A stretch of DNA of 64,000 nucleotides, taken from contig NZ_CP011028.1 of NCBI RefSeq assembly GCF_002221525.1, positions 631,001 to 695,000 of the forward strand. The letters are read 5' to 3'. The DNA is from Pseudoalteromonas espejiana DSM 9414 (lineage in GTDB: Bacteria; Pseudomonadota; Gammaproteobacteria; Enterobacterales; Alteromonadaceae). This document shows positions 16,387 through 25,845 of the stretch, in pieces. Every line of letters begins with the position of its first letter. Within the stretch, counting starts at the first letter, position 1. The notes under the pieces were generated by a model. The model did not search any database. It saw only the letters and a list, made by a program, of their open reading frames with translations, and was not told where the DNA came from. The translations under genes were made by a program, and so were the position numbers.

Positions 16387-17745
16387 TTAGGCTTGTTTTA
16401 AACCTTGGTTAATACCCACTAAATCGGCACTTGTTAACGTACCCGCAGCTTGCTTTAAGCGCAGAGTAGATAACACATAACGATAGCGTACATCGGCTAG
16501 GTTACGTTTAGCGTCGTATAAGTTTTGTGTGCTTACTAGTACATCAACAATGGTACGCGTGCCCACTTCAAAGCCCGCTTCTGTTGCTTTTAGTGCACTT
16601 TGCGCAGAAACAACAGCTTGCTCTAAGGCTCTGTAAGTTGCTATATCAGATACAACTTGATTGTAAGAGGTTATAACGGTACGTGTAACCGCGCGGTAGT
16701 TTGTTTCGTAGTCTTGGCTTGCACCTACATAAAACGCACGAGCTTGCTTAGTTGCTGCAACGGTTGCGCCGCCTGTGTACAGAGGCACACTTAAATTAAC
16801 TGCAACCGATGTTGAGTCTGCGCGTGGTTGGTCGTTAAAGCTTAAGCCATTAATGTTTTGATCGGTTAAAGAGTCACCGTAGCTCGCATCAAGTGTAAGT
16901 TTTGGGTAGTGACCAGCTTTAGCCAGTGTAATTTGGTCTTTAGCAATATCGACCGTTACTTTAGAAACCTGTAAACTAATATTGTTGTTTTCAGCTACTT
17001 TTACAAAATCGCTAGATTCTTTAGCCGGTTTAACCGTTGAAAACGTTTCTGTATTTAAAAAATCAAGTTTAGCGTGATATTTACCCGTTATTTCTCTTAG
17101 TTGCTCGCGGGCTGTTTCTACTGCATTGCTAGCAATAATTTCTTGCGCTACTGAGTTATCGTACTGTGCTTGTGCTTCATGTACGTCGGTAATGGCTGTA
17201 AGGCCTACCGCATAACGTTGTTTTGTTTGCTCTAACTGGCGTTCAATGGCACGTTTTTCGGCTTGCACAAATTCAAGGTTATCAATTGCACTTAATACGT
17301 TAAAATAACCTTCGGCTACGCGAACAATTAGGTTTTGCTTTGCGTTGTCGTACTGAGCGTTAGCTTGCAGTGCTTGTTTTTTGGCAATATCAAGCGTGTT
17401 CCATGCACCTAAATCAAATAAGGTTTGGCTTAAACTTACACCACGCGTGAACTGGTCCGTATCGCTATTTATTTTAACTTGGTCAGCTAAGTTACCTACG
17501 CTTTGATAAGATGTAGAGTCGCTTTTTTCATAACCCATGCTTACGCCAATTTGTGGCAGTAATGCACTCATAGCTAAATCATTTTCGTAAGCTTGTGCGT
17601 CGGCTTGGGCTTTAGCTTTTAAAACAGTAGGATCGTTAGCTGTAGCAATTTCGAAAACTTGCATTAAATCTTCAGCACTTGCTGTAGTTGCGCCTAATGC
17701 GCATGACAAACTAACCAGCGCCGCAAGGATGTTCTTTTTCTTCAT
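16387..17745 (-). CDS. tolC: Outer-membrane efflux channel TolC
   Basis: The 452-residue product has a signal peptide (MKKKNILAALVSLSCALGATTASA) and two OEP repeats typical of TolC: long helices with ANDPTVLKAKAQADA, GLTAITDVHEAQAQYDNSVA and, in the second repeat, GTRTIVDVLVSTQNLYDAK. It is the trimeric outer-membrane exit duct for RND and MacB pumps and type I secretion. It is shorter than E. coli TolC (493), with the C-terminal tail reduced. It diverges from nudF as in E. coli; the 150-bp intergenic region holds a large imperfect palindrome. Confidence 0.95.
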   Translation of the reverse strand: MKKKNILAALVSLSCALGATTASAEDLMQVFEIATANDPTVLKAKAQADAQAYENDLAMSALLPQIGVSMGYEKSDSTSYQSVGNLADQVKINSDTDQFTRGVSLSQTLFDLGAWNTLDIAKKQALQANAQYDNAKQNLIVRVAEGYFNVLSAIDNLEFVQAEKRAIERQLEQTKQRYAVGLTAITDVHEAQAQYDNSVAQEIIASNAVETAREQLREITGKYHAKLDFLNTETFSTVKPAKESSDFVKVAENNNISLQVSKVTVDIAKDQITLAKAGHYPKLTLDASYGDSLTDQNINGLSFNDQPRADSTSVAVNLSVPLYTGGATVAATKQARAFYVGASQDYETNYRAVTRTVITSYNQVVSDIATYRALEQAVVSAQSALKATEAGFEVGTRTIVDVLVSTQNLYDAKRNLADVRYRYVLSTLRLKQAAGTLTSADLVGINQGLKQA

Positions 17746-17791
17746 GTGGGGTTCAGTCCTTAGACAAATTTTGTACTAAAAGCATGGTAAC

Positions 17792-17831
17792 CTGTTTTGC
17801 TAAATAACTAAAAAAGAAATTAGTAAAACAG
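17792..17831. promoter_or_regulatory. 12-bp inverted repeat between tolC and nudF
   Basis: CTGTTTTGCTAA (17792-17803) and TTAGTAAAACAG (17820-17831) are complementary at 11 of 12 positions, with one pair that becomes G-T in RNA, around a 16-bp spacer. It lies between the divergent starts and could be an operator for either gene. Confidence 0.35.
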
Positions 17832-17895
17832 TATGTTCAAATGTAACAGAATATATTAACGCATTTTAATAGTTTAGATAAACAGGAAGTATAAT

Positions 17896-18522
17896 ATGGC
17901 AGATAAAAGCTTGGTTCAATTTACCCACGAAGATGTCAGCTTAAAAGCGGTTAAAAGTCTGTATAATGGCTTTTTTAAAGTAGATATGTATGAGTTTGAG
18001 CATAGCCTGTTTAATGGCGGAAAATCGCAGCTTATACAGCGTGAAATTTTAGAGCGTGGCGACGCAATAGCCGTACTGCCTTACGATGTAAAAACCCAAA
18101 GTGTACTTTTAATTGAGCAAATACGTATTGGCGCTATCAACAGCAAACACTCGCCTTGGCTGCTAGAATGTATTGCTGGCATGACCGATGGCAGCACCGA
18201 TTACGAAGGTGTAGTAAAAAAAGAAGCTTTTGAAGAGGCTGGCCTTGAGCTTAGCGAACTTGAATTTATGCTTTCGTATCTTTCAAGCCCAGGTGGTACA
18301 ACAGAGCGCCTACATTTATATTTAGCGCGTACCGACCTTAGCCAAATTCAAAGTGGTGTATACGGGCTTGAAACCGAAGGCGAAGATATTAAAACGCATG
18401 TTTTAACCCTTGATGATGCGCTTACACGCCTCAATAACGGTGAAATAGACAATGCAGCCACGGTTATTTGTTTGCAGTGGTTAGCGTTAAACCGACAACG
18501 CATGACAAGCGCATGGGCATAA
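17896..18522 (+). CDS. nudF: ADP-ribose pyrophosphatase, Nudix family
   Basis: The 208-residue product resembles E. coli NudF, including LLIEQIRIGA and LECIAGM leading into the Nudix box. The box reads GMTDGSTDYEGVV followed by KEAFEEAGL. The three metal-binding glutamates of the REUXEE core are kept, but the leading Arg is Lys and the earlier conserved Glu (position 7 of the box) is Thr. NudF hydrolyses ADP-ribose to AMP and ribose-5-phosphate. The AGGAAG ribosome site is well placed. It begins the nudF-yqiB-cpdA-yqiA-parE run known from E. coli. Confidence 0.93.
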   Translation: MADKSLVQFTHEDVSLKAVKSLYNGFFKVDMYEFEHSLFNGGKSQLIQREILERGDAIAVLPYDVKTQSVLLIEQIRIGAINSKHSPWLLECIAGMTDGSTDYEGVVKKEAFEEAGLELSELEFMLSYLSSPGGTTERLHLYLARTDLSQIQSGVYGLETEGEDIKTHVLTLDDALTRLNNGEIDNAATVICLQWLALNRQRMTSAWA

Positions 18523-18548
18523 TTTTAATTACTTAATATGGCGGTACT

Positions 18549-19007
18549 TTGACAGCACTATTAGCAACGCAGCGATATATTCAGAGCCTCCCAAAGTACA
18601 TGACACTTTGTGAGCATAACTACGTACGACTTTCTAAGCTATTACCTAAAGAGCGCACTGCAAAGAGTGTGCGCAAAGTAAAATTAGGGAGTAGTGAGTT
18701 TGCCATTATCATTGACGATAGTGCAAAGTACACACTGGATATTTCTATAAAACAGCTAACAGGGATGGTTAAAGGTGTTTCTCCTTTGTATTTAACCGTG
18801 AGGCTTTATCAAGATGCGAAAGTGGCTGAAATTATCCACCACGATTACCATCAACGTATAAAGCCATCTTATGGGTATCCAAATCCTAAAATGCATCAAA
18901 AAGATGAAAAGTATCAGCTTAATGCGTTTTTATATGACTGGTTGGTTGCGTGCGTAGAGCACGGACAAGCGGTATTAAATTGGGATATAAACAATGGCTT
19001 GGTTTGA
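18549..19007 (+). CDS. yqiB: DUF1249 protein YqiB
   Basis: The 152-residue product matches DUF1249 by its LCEHNYVRLSKLLP opening, the DIS and TVRLYQDAKVAEI strands, HPxYP-like PSYGYPNPKMHQKDEKYQLN and a C-terminal helix. Its function is unknown. The start shown is a TTG 26 bp after nudF; an in-frame ATG at 18600 is the alternative and gives a protein closer to the family's usual beginning. Neither has a strong ribosome site. The end overlaps cpdA by 14 bp. Confidence 0.85.
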   Translation: MTALLATQRYIQSLPKYMTLCEHNYVRLSKLLPKERTAKSVRKVKLGSSEFAIIIDDSAKYTLDISIKQLTGMVKGVSPLYLTVRLYQDAKVAEIIHHDYHQRIKPSYGYPNPKMHQKDEKYQLNAFLYDWLVACVEHGQAVLNWDINNGLV

Positions 19008-19779
19008 TGATAGTGTTTATTTTTCAAAATCATCATTGCGCCTTGCCCATATAACAGACAGCCATTTATTTGCAGACCCAAACGGCGAGTATTTTAATGT
19101 AAATACGGCTGAGCACTTTGCTAAAGCGTTAGCGCACATGGCAAAGCAATCATTAGACGGGGTTATTTTTGGCGGCGACTTAACGCAAGATCACTCCTTT
19201 GACTCATACTTATTATTTGCCGAGCTGATCAATAGCTCTGAGCTAACATGCCCCGTTTTTTGGGTGCCTGGCAACCATGATGAAATAGCCATGCTCAAGC
19301 GTATCAGTGGCGGGCAAATACACAGTGCTAAACATATACATACACAAGCTATGGGTGTATTACTTATTAACTCAAAAGGGCCAACGCCTGCAGGGTGGGT
19401 AAGTAATGAACATATAAATGAAATTACACAGCGCTTAGCCAGTGTAGATACACCGCACTTGGTATTTTGCCATCATAACCCGCTTGCTATAAACGGCTAC
19501 CTTGATAAACACATGCTCGAAAACGGCCCACAATTACTCAACGTGCTCGTTAATAGTGGCAATGTAGCAGGTGTATTTCATGGTCATGTACATAATGAGT
19601 ACGCGCAAACCTTTAGAGAGCTGAGTATTTATGCAACGCCTGCCAGCTCTGTGCAATTTACAAAAAATAGTGTGCAGTGGCGCCAAGAAAACTGTGGTCC
19701 AGCTTATCGATTGCTCGATTTAACGACACAGGACAATGCTTTAACAGTTAAAACGGATGTTGTATGGTTAAACGCGTAA
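18994..19779 (+). CDS. cpdA: 3',5'-cyclic AMP phosphodiesterase CpdA
   Basis: The 261-residue product has the calcineurin-like metal-binding series DSH (HITDSHLF), GGDLTQD, GNHDE, CHHNP and GHVHNE expected of class III cAMP phosphodiesterases. CpdA hydrolyses cAMP to 5'-AMP and so tunes CRP-cAMP control. It overlaps yqiB by 14 bp and yqiA by 16 bp, indicating a tightly coupled operon. Confidence 0.94.
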   Translation: MAWFDDSVYFSKSSLRLAHITDSHLFADPNGEYFNVNTAEHFAKALAHMAKQSLDGVIFGGDLTQDHSFDSYLLFAELINSSELTCPVFWVPGNHDEIAMLKRISGGQIHSAKHIHTQAMGVLLINSKGPTPAGWVSNEHINEITQRLASVDTPHLVFCHHNPLAINGYLDKHMLENGPQLLNVLVNSGNVAGVFHGHVHNEYAQTFRELSIYATPASSVQFTKNSVQWRQENCGPAYRLLDLTTQDNALTVKTDVVWLNA

Positions 19780-20333
19780 TTTATATTCATGGCTTTAATA
19801 GTTCTGAAAAATCATATAAAGCTGTGCGCTTTGGCGAGCTTATGGCAAACTATGACGTTGACTATTGTGTACCACGTTTAAACCACGAGCCCTTACAAGC
19901 TATTTTACAGCTTGAGCATTTATTAACGCCAGATACCGCGTTATTAGGAAGCTCGCTTGGTGGGTTTTATGCCACTTATTTATCGCAGCGTTATAATCTT
20001 CGGGCGGCGGTTATAAACCCAGCAGTAGCACCTTTTAACTTATTAGCGCCACTTATTGGTCGCAATTATAATCCGTATCAGGATTATCATTATGAGTTAA
20101 ATACCAGCCACATAAATGCTTTAAAAGCATTGTATGTGCCAAAATTAACTTCACCAGAGTTACTGTACTTATTGCAGCAAACGGGTGATGAAGTGTTGAA
20201 CTATCAACACGCAATAAATTATTTTTCACAATGCAAACAGTTAGTTGAGTTTGGGGGCGATCATAGTTTTGTAGGCTTTGAGCGCACCGTAAACAGTATT
20301 GTAGAGTTTCTTAAATTACCTAAAATAAATTAG
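19764..20333 (+). CDS. yqiA: YqiA-type alpha/beta-hydrolase esterase
   Basis: The 189-residue product starts MVKRVIYIHGFNSSEKS and has the nucleophile elbow LLGSSLGGFYATYLS and the terminal catalytic histidine GGDHSF, with PRLNHEP and INPAVAP typical of YqiA. In E. coli the protein shows short-chain esterase activity; its physiological substrate is unknown. It overlaps cpdA by 16 bp and precedes parE by 25 bp. Confidence 0.92.
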   Translation: MVKRVIYIHGFNSSEKSYKAVRFGELMANYDVDYCVPRLNHEPLQAILQLEHLLTPDTALLGSSLGGFYATYLSQRYNLRAAVINPAVAPFNLLAPLIGRNYNPYQDYHYELNTSHINALKALYVPKLTSPELLYLLQQTGDEVLNYQHAINYFSQCKQLVEFGGDHSFVGFERTVNSIVEFLKLPKIN

Positions 20334-20358
20334 CCTAAGCGCATATAAAGATAAAATT

Positions 20359-22248
20359 ATGAGTCAGCAAAATTATAATGCCGAAGCCATTGAGGTTCTC
20401 AATGGATTAGAGCCGGTAAAACGCCGTCCGGGTATGTACACCGACACCGTACGCCCCAACCATTTAGGCCAAGAGGTTATCGATAACAGTGTCGATGAAG
20501 CCATGGCTGGTCACGCCACTAAAATAGATGTGATTTTACACGAAGATAACTCGTTAGAAGTGGTTGACGATGGGCGCGGCATGCCAATAGATATTCACCC
20601 AGAGGAAGGTATTCCTGGGGTGGAGCTGATTTTTACCAAGCTGCATGCCGGTGGTAAATTTTCTAATAAAAACTACCAGTTTTCGGGTGGTTTGCACGGC
20701 GTAGGTATTTCGGTTGTAAATGCACTTTCGCACCGTGTAGAAGTAACCGTAAGACGCGATGCGCAACAATTTAGAATGGCCTTTGAAAACGGCGACAAAG
20801 TAGAAGATTTAAATGTTATTGGCACTGTAGGTAAACGTAACACAGGTACAACTGTGCGTTTTTGGCCAGATGCCAGCTATTTTGACTCAGCTAACTTTTC
20901 AATTACTAAGCTAAACCATTTATTAAAAGCAAAAGCGGTTTTATGCCCAGGCTTGCGTATTAAGTTTGTAAATAAGCAAACAAAAGAAACCCAAGAATGG
21001 TACTACGAAACAGGCTTAAAAGATTACTTAGTTGAAGCCGTAAAAGGTTTTGAAGTATTACCAAAAGACCCGTTTGTAGGTGAATTTGCAAGCTCAATTG
21101 AAGGCGCTGACTGGGCGGTTGTATGGCAGCCTGATGGCGGCGAGTCAATAGCTGAAAGTTACGTTAACCTTATTCCTACTGCGCAAGGCGGTACTCACGT
21201 TAACGGGTTACGCCAAGGCTTACTTGAAGCTATGCGTGAATTTTGTGAATTTAGAAACTTACTTCCACGTGGCGTAAAGCTTACTCCTGATGATATTTGG
21301 GAGCGCTGTAGCTATGTGTTATCGGTAAAAATGCAAGACCCTCAATTTGCAGGTCAAACAAAAGAAAAGCTTTCGTCGCGCTCATGCGCCGCGTTTGTAT
21401 CGGGTGTAGTTAAAGACTCATTTAGCTTATGGTTAAACGAGCATACTGATACTGCAGAGCTGCTAGCCGAATTATGTATTTCTAATGCCCAGCGCCGCTT
21501 ACGCGCAGCTAAAAAAGTAGTGCGTAAACGTGTTACTTCAGGCCCCGCGTTACCTGGCAAGCTGACTGATTGTAGTGCAGCTGATAACGACCGCACAGAA
21601 CTCTTTTTAGTAGAGGGTGACTCAGCAGGTGGCTCGGCTAAACAAGCGCGCGACCGTGAGTTTCAGGCAATTATGCCGCTACGTGGTAAAATACTTAATA
21701 CGTGGGAAGTTGAATCAGGGCAAATATTAGCCTCGCAAGAAGTACATGATATTTCTGTGGCGCTGGGTATAGACCCAGACTCAAGTGATTTATCGGGGCT
21801 GCGTTATAACAAAATTTGTATACTTGCCGATGCTGACTCGGATGGACTTCACATTGCAACACTGTTGTGTGCCTTGTTTGTACGCCACTTTCCACAACTG
21901 GTTAAAACCGGACATGTGTATGTGGCTATGCCGCCTTTATTTAGAATCGATATTGGTAAAGAAGTGTATTACGCCCTCGATGAAGATGAAAAAACCGGTA
22001 TTTTGGCTCGTATAGAAGCAGAGAAAAAACGCGGTAAAGTAAACGTGCAACGATTTAAAGGCCTGGGCGAAATGAACCCACTGCAGCTGCGCGAAACCAC
22101 AATGGATCCAAATACACGTCGTTTAGTGCAATTAACACTTGATGAAGAAGAGCAAACCCTAGAAATGATGGATATGCTACTTGCTAAAAAACGCTCATCA
22201 GACAGACGCCAGTGGCTAGAAGATCATGGTAATAAAGCACAGGTATAA
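20359..22248 (+). CDS. parE: DNA topoisomerase IV subunit B
   Basis: The 629-residue product has the GHKL ATPase motifs EVIDNSVDEAMAGHA, DDGRGMPID and GGLHGVGISVVNAL, the transducer domain, and the TOPRIM motifs VEGDSAGGSAKQ and DADSDGLHIATLL, ending in the C-terminal KGLGEMNP region. Together with ParC it forms the A2B2 enzyme that decatenates daughter chromosomes. The quinolone-determining region looks wild type by eye. parC follows, but a separate dehydrogenase-like gene lies between them. Confidence 0.97.
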   Translation: MSQQNYNAEAIEVLNGLEPVKRRPGMYTDTVRPNHLGQEVIDNSVDEAMAGHATKIDVILHEDNSLEVVDDGRGMPIDIHPEEGIPGVELIFTKLHAGGKFSNKNYQFSGGLHGVGISVVNALSHRVEVTVRRDAQQFRMAFENGDKVEDLNVIGTVGKRNTGTTVRFWPDASYFDSANFSITKLNHLLKAKAVLCPGLRIKFVNKQTKETQEWYYETGLKDYLVEAVKGFEVLPKDPFVGEFASSIEGADWAVVWQPDGGESIAESYVNLIPTAQGGTHVNGLRQGLLEAMREFCEFRNLLPRGVKLTPDDIWERCSYVLSVKMQDPQFAGQTKEKLSSRSCAAFVSGVVKDSFSLWLNEHTDTAELLAELCISNAQRRLRAAKKVVRKRVTSGPALPGKLTDCSAADNDRTELFLVEGDSAGGSAKQARDREFQAIMPLRGKILNTWEVESGQILASQEVHDISVALGIDPDSSDLSGLRYNKICILADADSDGLHIATLLCALFVRHFPQLVKTGHVYVAMPPLFRIDIGKEVYYALDEDEKTGILARIEAEKKRGKVNVQRFKGLGEMNPLQLRETTMDPNTRRLVQLTLDEEEQTLEMMDMLLAKKRSSDRRQWLEDHGNKAQV

Positions 22249-22278
22249 TAGTCTTGTGTTTAACACTTGGAGAGGCAA

Positions 22279-23373
22279 ATGAATAAAATACTAAGAAGTT
22301 TATTATTGCTGGGCTTAACTACAGCCCCAGCAATGGCAAATGACATACTAGACAAACTCACCGTAGCGCCGGGGTTTGAAGTCAGCTTATTCGCAGATGA
22401 TGTTGAAAACGCACGCCAAATAGCGGTTTCTAAAAAAGGCATTGTGTACGCAGGTTCGCGTAAAGCAGGTAACGTATATGCATTAATCGATCATAATAGT
22501 GATGGCGTAGCCGATAAAAAAATGTTGATTGCAGAGGGGCTTAATATGCCTTCAGGCTTAGCCATTAAAGACGGCGATTTATACGTAGGTGAAGTACATC
22601 GCGTTATTCGCTTTAAAAATATCGACACGCAATTAAAAGACCCTAAATTTGATGTAGTGTATAACGCGCTACCTTCAGATCGTCACCACGGCTGGAAGTT
22701 TTTACGCTTTGCGCCAACTGGTGAACTTATTATTCCGGTTGGCGTACCGTGTAATATATGCGCCGAAGATGAGCGTTACGGGCGTATTTTTTCACTTGAT
22801 GTAGAAACCAAACAAATAAAAACGATTGCACAAGGTGTGCGCAACTCTGTTGGTTTTGACTTTCACCCAAGCACGCAAGCGTTGTGGTTTAGTGATAATG
22901 GCCGCGACATGATGGGTGATGACATTCCACCGGATGAAATTAACCGTGTAAGTAAAGAAAATGAGCACTTTGGTTTTCCTTACGTTCATGCAGGTGCCAT
23001 TGTAGACCCTGAGTTTGGTAAAGGTAAAAACATTAGTGATTACAGTGCACCAGCGATTGCATTAGGTGCTCACGTTGCGCCATTAGGCATTCATTTTTAT
23101 ACCGGCAAGCAGTTCCCAGCAAATTACAAGCAGCAGTTATTTGTAGCTGAACATGGCTCGTGGAACCGTACTAAAAAGTCAGGCTATAAAGTGGCTGTAG
23201 CCAATGTAGAGCAAGGGCGTATTACAAAATACACGCCATTTATTACCGGCTTTATGCAAAACGAAACAACATTTGGACGCCCAGTTGCATTTGCACAATT
23301 AAATGACGGCAGTCTGCTAATAAGCGACGATTACGCAAACGTGATCTACCGCGTAAGCTATAAGAAAAACTAG
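22279..23373 (+). CDS. Periplasmic PQQ-type glucose/sorbosone dehydrogenase-like protein
   Basis: The ATG at 22279 has a strong GGAGAGG ribosome site, giving 364 residues with a signal peptide ending APAMA-ND. The mature protein is a predicted six-bladed propeller with repeats such as VAPGFEVSLFADDVENARQI, GRIFSLDVETKQIKTIAQGV, RNSVGFDFHP, ALWFSDNGRDMMGDDIPPDE and AEHGSWNRT. These match the GSDH/L-sorbosone dehydrogenase group. Members use PQQ to oxidise sugars in the periplasm, but many have no proven activity. A CNIC cysteine pair is visible at about residues 160-163. It lies between parE (30 bp) and parC (10 bp) on the same strand, an odd site for a redox enzyme. Confidence 0.85.
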   Translation: MNKILRSLLLLGLTTAPAMANDILDKLTVAPGFEVSLFADDVENARQIAVSKKGIVYAGSRKAGNVYALIDHNSDGVADKKMLIAEGLNMPSGLAIKDGDLYVGEVHRVIRFKNIDTQLKDPKFDVVYNALPSDRHHGWKFLRFAPTGELIIPVGVPCNICAEDERYGRIFSLDVETKQIKTIAQGVRNSVGFDFHPSTQALWFSDNGRDMMGDDIPPDEINRVSKENEHFGFPYVHAGAIVDPEFGKGKNISDYSAPAIALGAHVAPLGIHFYTGKQFPANYKQQLFVAEHGSWNRTKKSGYKVAVANVEQGRITKYTPFITGFMQNETTFGRPVAFAQLNDGSLLISDDYANVIYRVSYKKN

Positions 23374-23383
23374 GTAAGCTTTA

Positions 23384-25678
23384 ATGAGTGATACAGATAC
23401 CTTGCTAATGCAAGGAATTGAACAACAAACAATGGGGCGTTTTACCGAAGACGCCTACCTAAATTACTCTATGTACGTAATTATGGACCGTGCATTACCG
23501 CATGTAGGTGATGGTTTAAAACCGGTTCAGCGTCGCATTATTTATGCTATGAGCGAGCTGGGTTTATCAGCCGCGGCTAAGTATAAAAAGTCGGCCCGTA
23601 CGGTAGGTGACGTACTTGGTAAATACCATCCGCATGGCGACAGCGCCTGTTACGAGGCTATGGTACTGATGGCGCAGCCATTTTCGTATAGATACCCGCT
23701 GGTGGATGGCCAAGGTAACTGGGGTGCTGCAGATGACCCTAAGTCATTTGCTGCAATGCGTTATACCGAAGCACGTTTATCTAAGTTTTCTGAAGTATTA
23801 CTTAAAGAGCTAGGCCAAGGTACCGTTGATTGGACGCCAAACTTTGACGGCACCATGGACGAACCGCTGGTTTTACCTGCACGTTTACCGCATATTTTGC
23901 TAAATGGCGTAACCGGTATAGCTGTAGGTATGGCAACTGATATTCCACCACATAATGTGCGTGAAGTAGCCAGTGCATGTTGTTTATTACTTGATAAACC
24001 TAAAACCGAGCTTGATGAATTACTTGAGCTTGTGCATGCGCCTGATTACCCAACCGATGCAGAAATAATTACCCCCAAAGCCGATATTCATAAAATATAT
24101 AAAACTGGCCGAGGCTCAATTAAAATGCGTGCGGTTTATACCGAAGAGCACGGCGATATTGTTATTACAGCGTTGCCCCATCAGTGTTCTGGTGCAAAAG
24201 TACTCGAGCAAATAGCAGCGCAAATGAATGCTAAAAAGCTGCCTATGGTAGCCGATTTACGTGATGAGTCTGATCACGAAAACCCAACGCGTATTGTTAT
24301 TGTACCGCGTTCAAACCGTATTAAAGCAGAGCCGTTAATGGCTCACTTGTTTGCCACCACCGATCTTGAAAAAAACTACCGTGTAAACTTAAACATGCTG
24401 GGGCTAGATGGCCGCCCGCAAGTAAAAGATTTACGTAGTATTTTAACCGAGTGGCTCACTTTTAGACGCGAAACAGTACGTAGGCGTTTACAACATCGTT
24501 TAGACAAAGTGCTGGCACGGTTACATATTTTAGAAGGTCTACTCGCTGCCTTTTTAAATATTGATGAAGTGATTGAAATTATTCGCACAGAAGATAAGCC
24601 AAAACCAGTATTAATGGAGCGCTTTGATTTAACCGATACGCAAGCAGAAGCTATTTTAGAGTTAAAACTTCGTCATTTAGCAAAACTTGAAGAATTTAAA
24701 ATTCGTGGCGAGCAAGACGAGCTTGCCAAAGAGCGTGACAAACTAGAGCTAACACTGGGTTCAGACCGTCGTATGTCAACGCTGCTTAAAAAAGAGATTC
24801 AAGAAGCGGCCGAGATGTATGGCGACGATCGTCGCTCGCCGGTTATTGAGCGCGTAGAAGCCAAAGCATTAAGTGAAAAAGATTTAATCCCTTCAGAGTC
24901 AGTAACCGTGGTGCTTTCTGATAAAGGGTGGGCACGTGTAGGTAAAGGTCATGATATTGATGTAGAGGGCCTAAATTATCGCGCTGGCGATGAATACAAA
25001 GCCTCTGCTAAAGGTAAGAGTAATCAACCTGCGGTATTTTTAGACTCAGCAGGGCGTGCATTTGCAACCGACGCGCACAGCTTGCCGTCGGCACGAAGCC
25101 AAGGCGAGCCAATGACAGGGCGCTTTAACCTAACCACAGGCGCTAATTTTGAGCATGTGGTAATGGGAGAAGACAACCAAGTATTACTTATGGCCTCTGA
25201 CGCAGGGTACGGTTTTATCACCGACTTTAAAGATTTGGTGAGTAAAAACAAAAACGGTAAAGCGTTAGTGAGCGTACCTAAAGGCGGCATTTTACTTTCG
25301 CCCATTAGGGTCAACGACGTGGCCACCGATTACTGTATGGCTATTTCTAACGAAGGGCGCATGCTGTTATTCCCACTTCGTGATTTACCAAAACTGGGCA
25401 AGGGTAAAGGAAATAAAATTATTTCTATACCAGGTGCCAAAGTACAAGCGCGTGAAGAGTTTGTAAAAGTGCTTGCGGTCGTACCGCAAGGTAGTAGCGT
25501 TACGCTGCATGCTGGCAAGCGTAAGCTTACACTTAAACCGAGCGACCTTGAGCATTATCATGGTGAACGTGGCCGTAGAGGTAACAAGCTACCAAGAGGC
25601 TTACAGCGCGTAGATGAAGCCGTTGTAGAGTTTACCCCTGCAGATGACGAAACGGATGAAGCAAGCGTAGAAGAGTAA
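23384..25678 (+). CDS. parC: DNA topoisomerase IV subunit A
   Basis: The 764-residue product has the ParC opening ([20 protein letters not shown]), the winged-helix motif [12 protein letters not shown] with the unmodified Ser/Glu quinolone positions, the catalytic tyrosine in [10 protein letters not shown], and a C-terminal beta-pinwheel with degenerate GyrA-box-like repeats. Length is close to E. coli ParC (752). It starts 10 bp after the dehydrogenase gene and is followed by a strong terminator. Confidence 0.97.
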   Translation: MSDTDTLLMQGIEQQTMGRFTEDAYLNYSMYVIMDRALPHVGDGLKPVQRRIIYAMSELGLSAAAKYKKSARTVGDVLGKYHPHGDSACYEAMVLMAQPFSYRYPLVDGQGNWGAADDPKSFAAMRYTEARLSKFSEVLLKELGQGTVDWTPNFDGTMDEPLVLPARLPHILLNGVTGIAVGMATDIPPHNVREVASACCLLLDKPKTELDELLELVHAPDYPTDAEIITPKADIHKIYKTGRGSIKMRAVYTEEHGDIVITALPHQCSGAKVLEQIAAQMNAKKLPMVADLRDESDHENPTRIVIVPRSNRIKAEPLMAHLFATTDLEKNYRVNLNMLGLDGRPQVKDLRSILTEWLTFRRETVRRRLQHRLDKVLARLHILEGLLAAFLNIDEVIEIIRTEDKPKPVLMERFDLTDTQAEAILELKLRHLAKLEEFKIRGEQDELAKERDKLELTLGSDRRMSTLLKKEIQEAAEMYGDDRRSPVIERVEAKALSEKDLIPSESVTVVLSDKGWARVGKGHDIDVEGLNYRAGDEYKASAKGKSNQPAVFLDSAGRAFATDAHSLPSARSQGEPMTGRFNLTTGANFEHVVMGEDNQVLLMASDAGYGFITDFKDLVSKNKNGKALVSVPKGGILLSPIRVNDVATDYCMAISNEGRMLLFPLRDLPKLGKGKGNKIISIPGAKVQAREEFVKVLAVVPQGSSVTLHAGKRKLTLKPSDLEHYHGERGRRGNKLPRGLQRVDEAVVEFTPADDETDEASVEE

Positions 25679-25695
25679 AAAATAGCAAAATACTA

Positions 25696-25722
25696 AACGG
25701 CCTGCTTAGCAGGCCGTTTTTA
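25696..25722 (+). terminator. Intrinsic terminator after parC
   Basis: AAACGGCCTGC-TTA-GCAGGCCGTTT followed by a T run, 17 bp past the parC stop. Confidence 0.9.
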
Positions 25723-25845
25723 TTTGTGGATAAAATTTCAGCTTACAGCTGTTCGCTATTGTCTCGTGCTCGTCATAAAATAACGTTATAATAGTAAAAT
25801 GTGCGCAGCAACTAGCGCATTGCACACACATTTTGGAGAAAGAGT

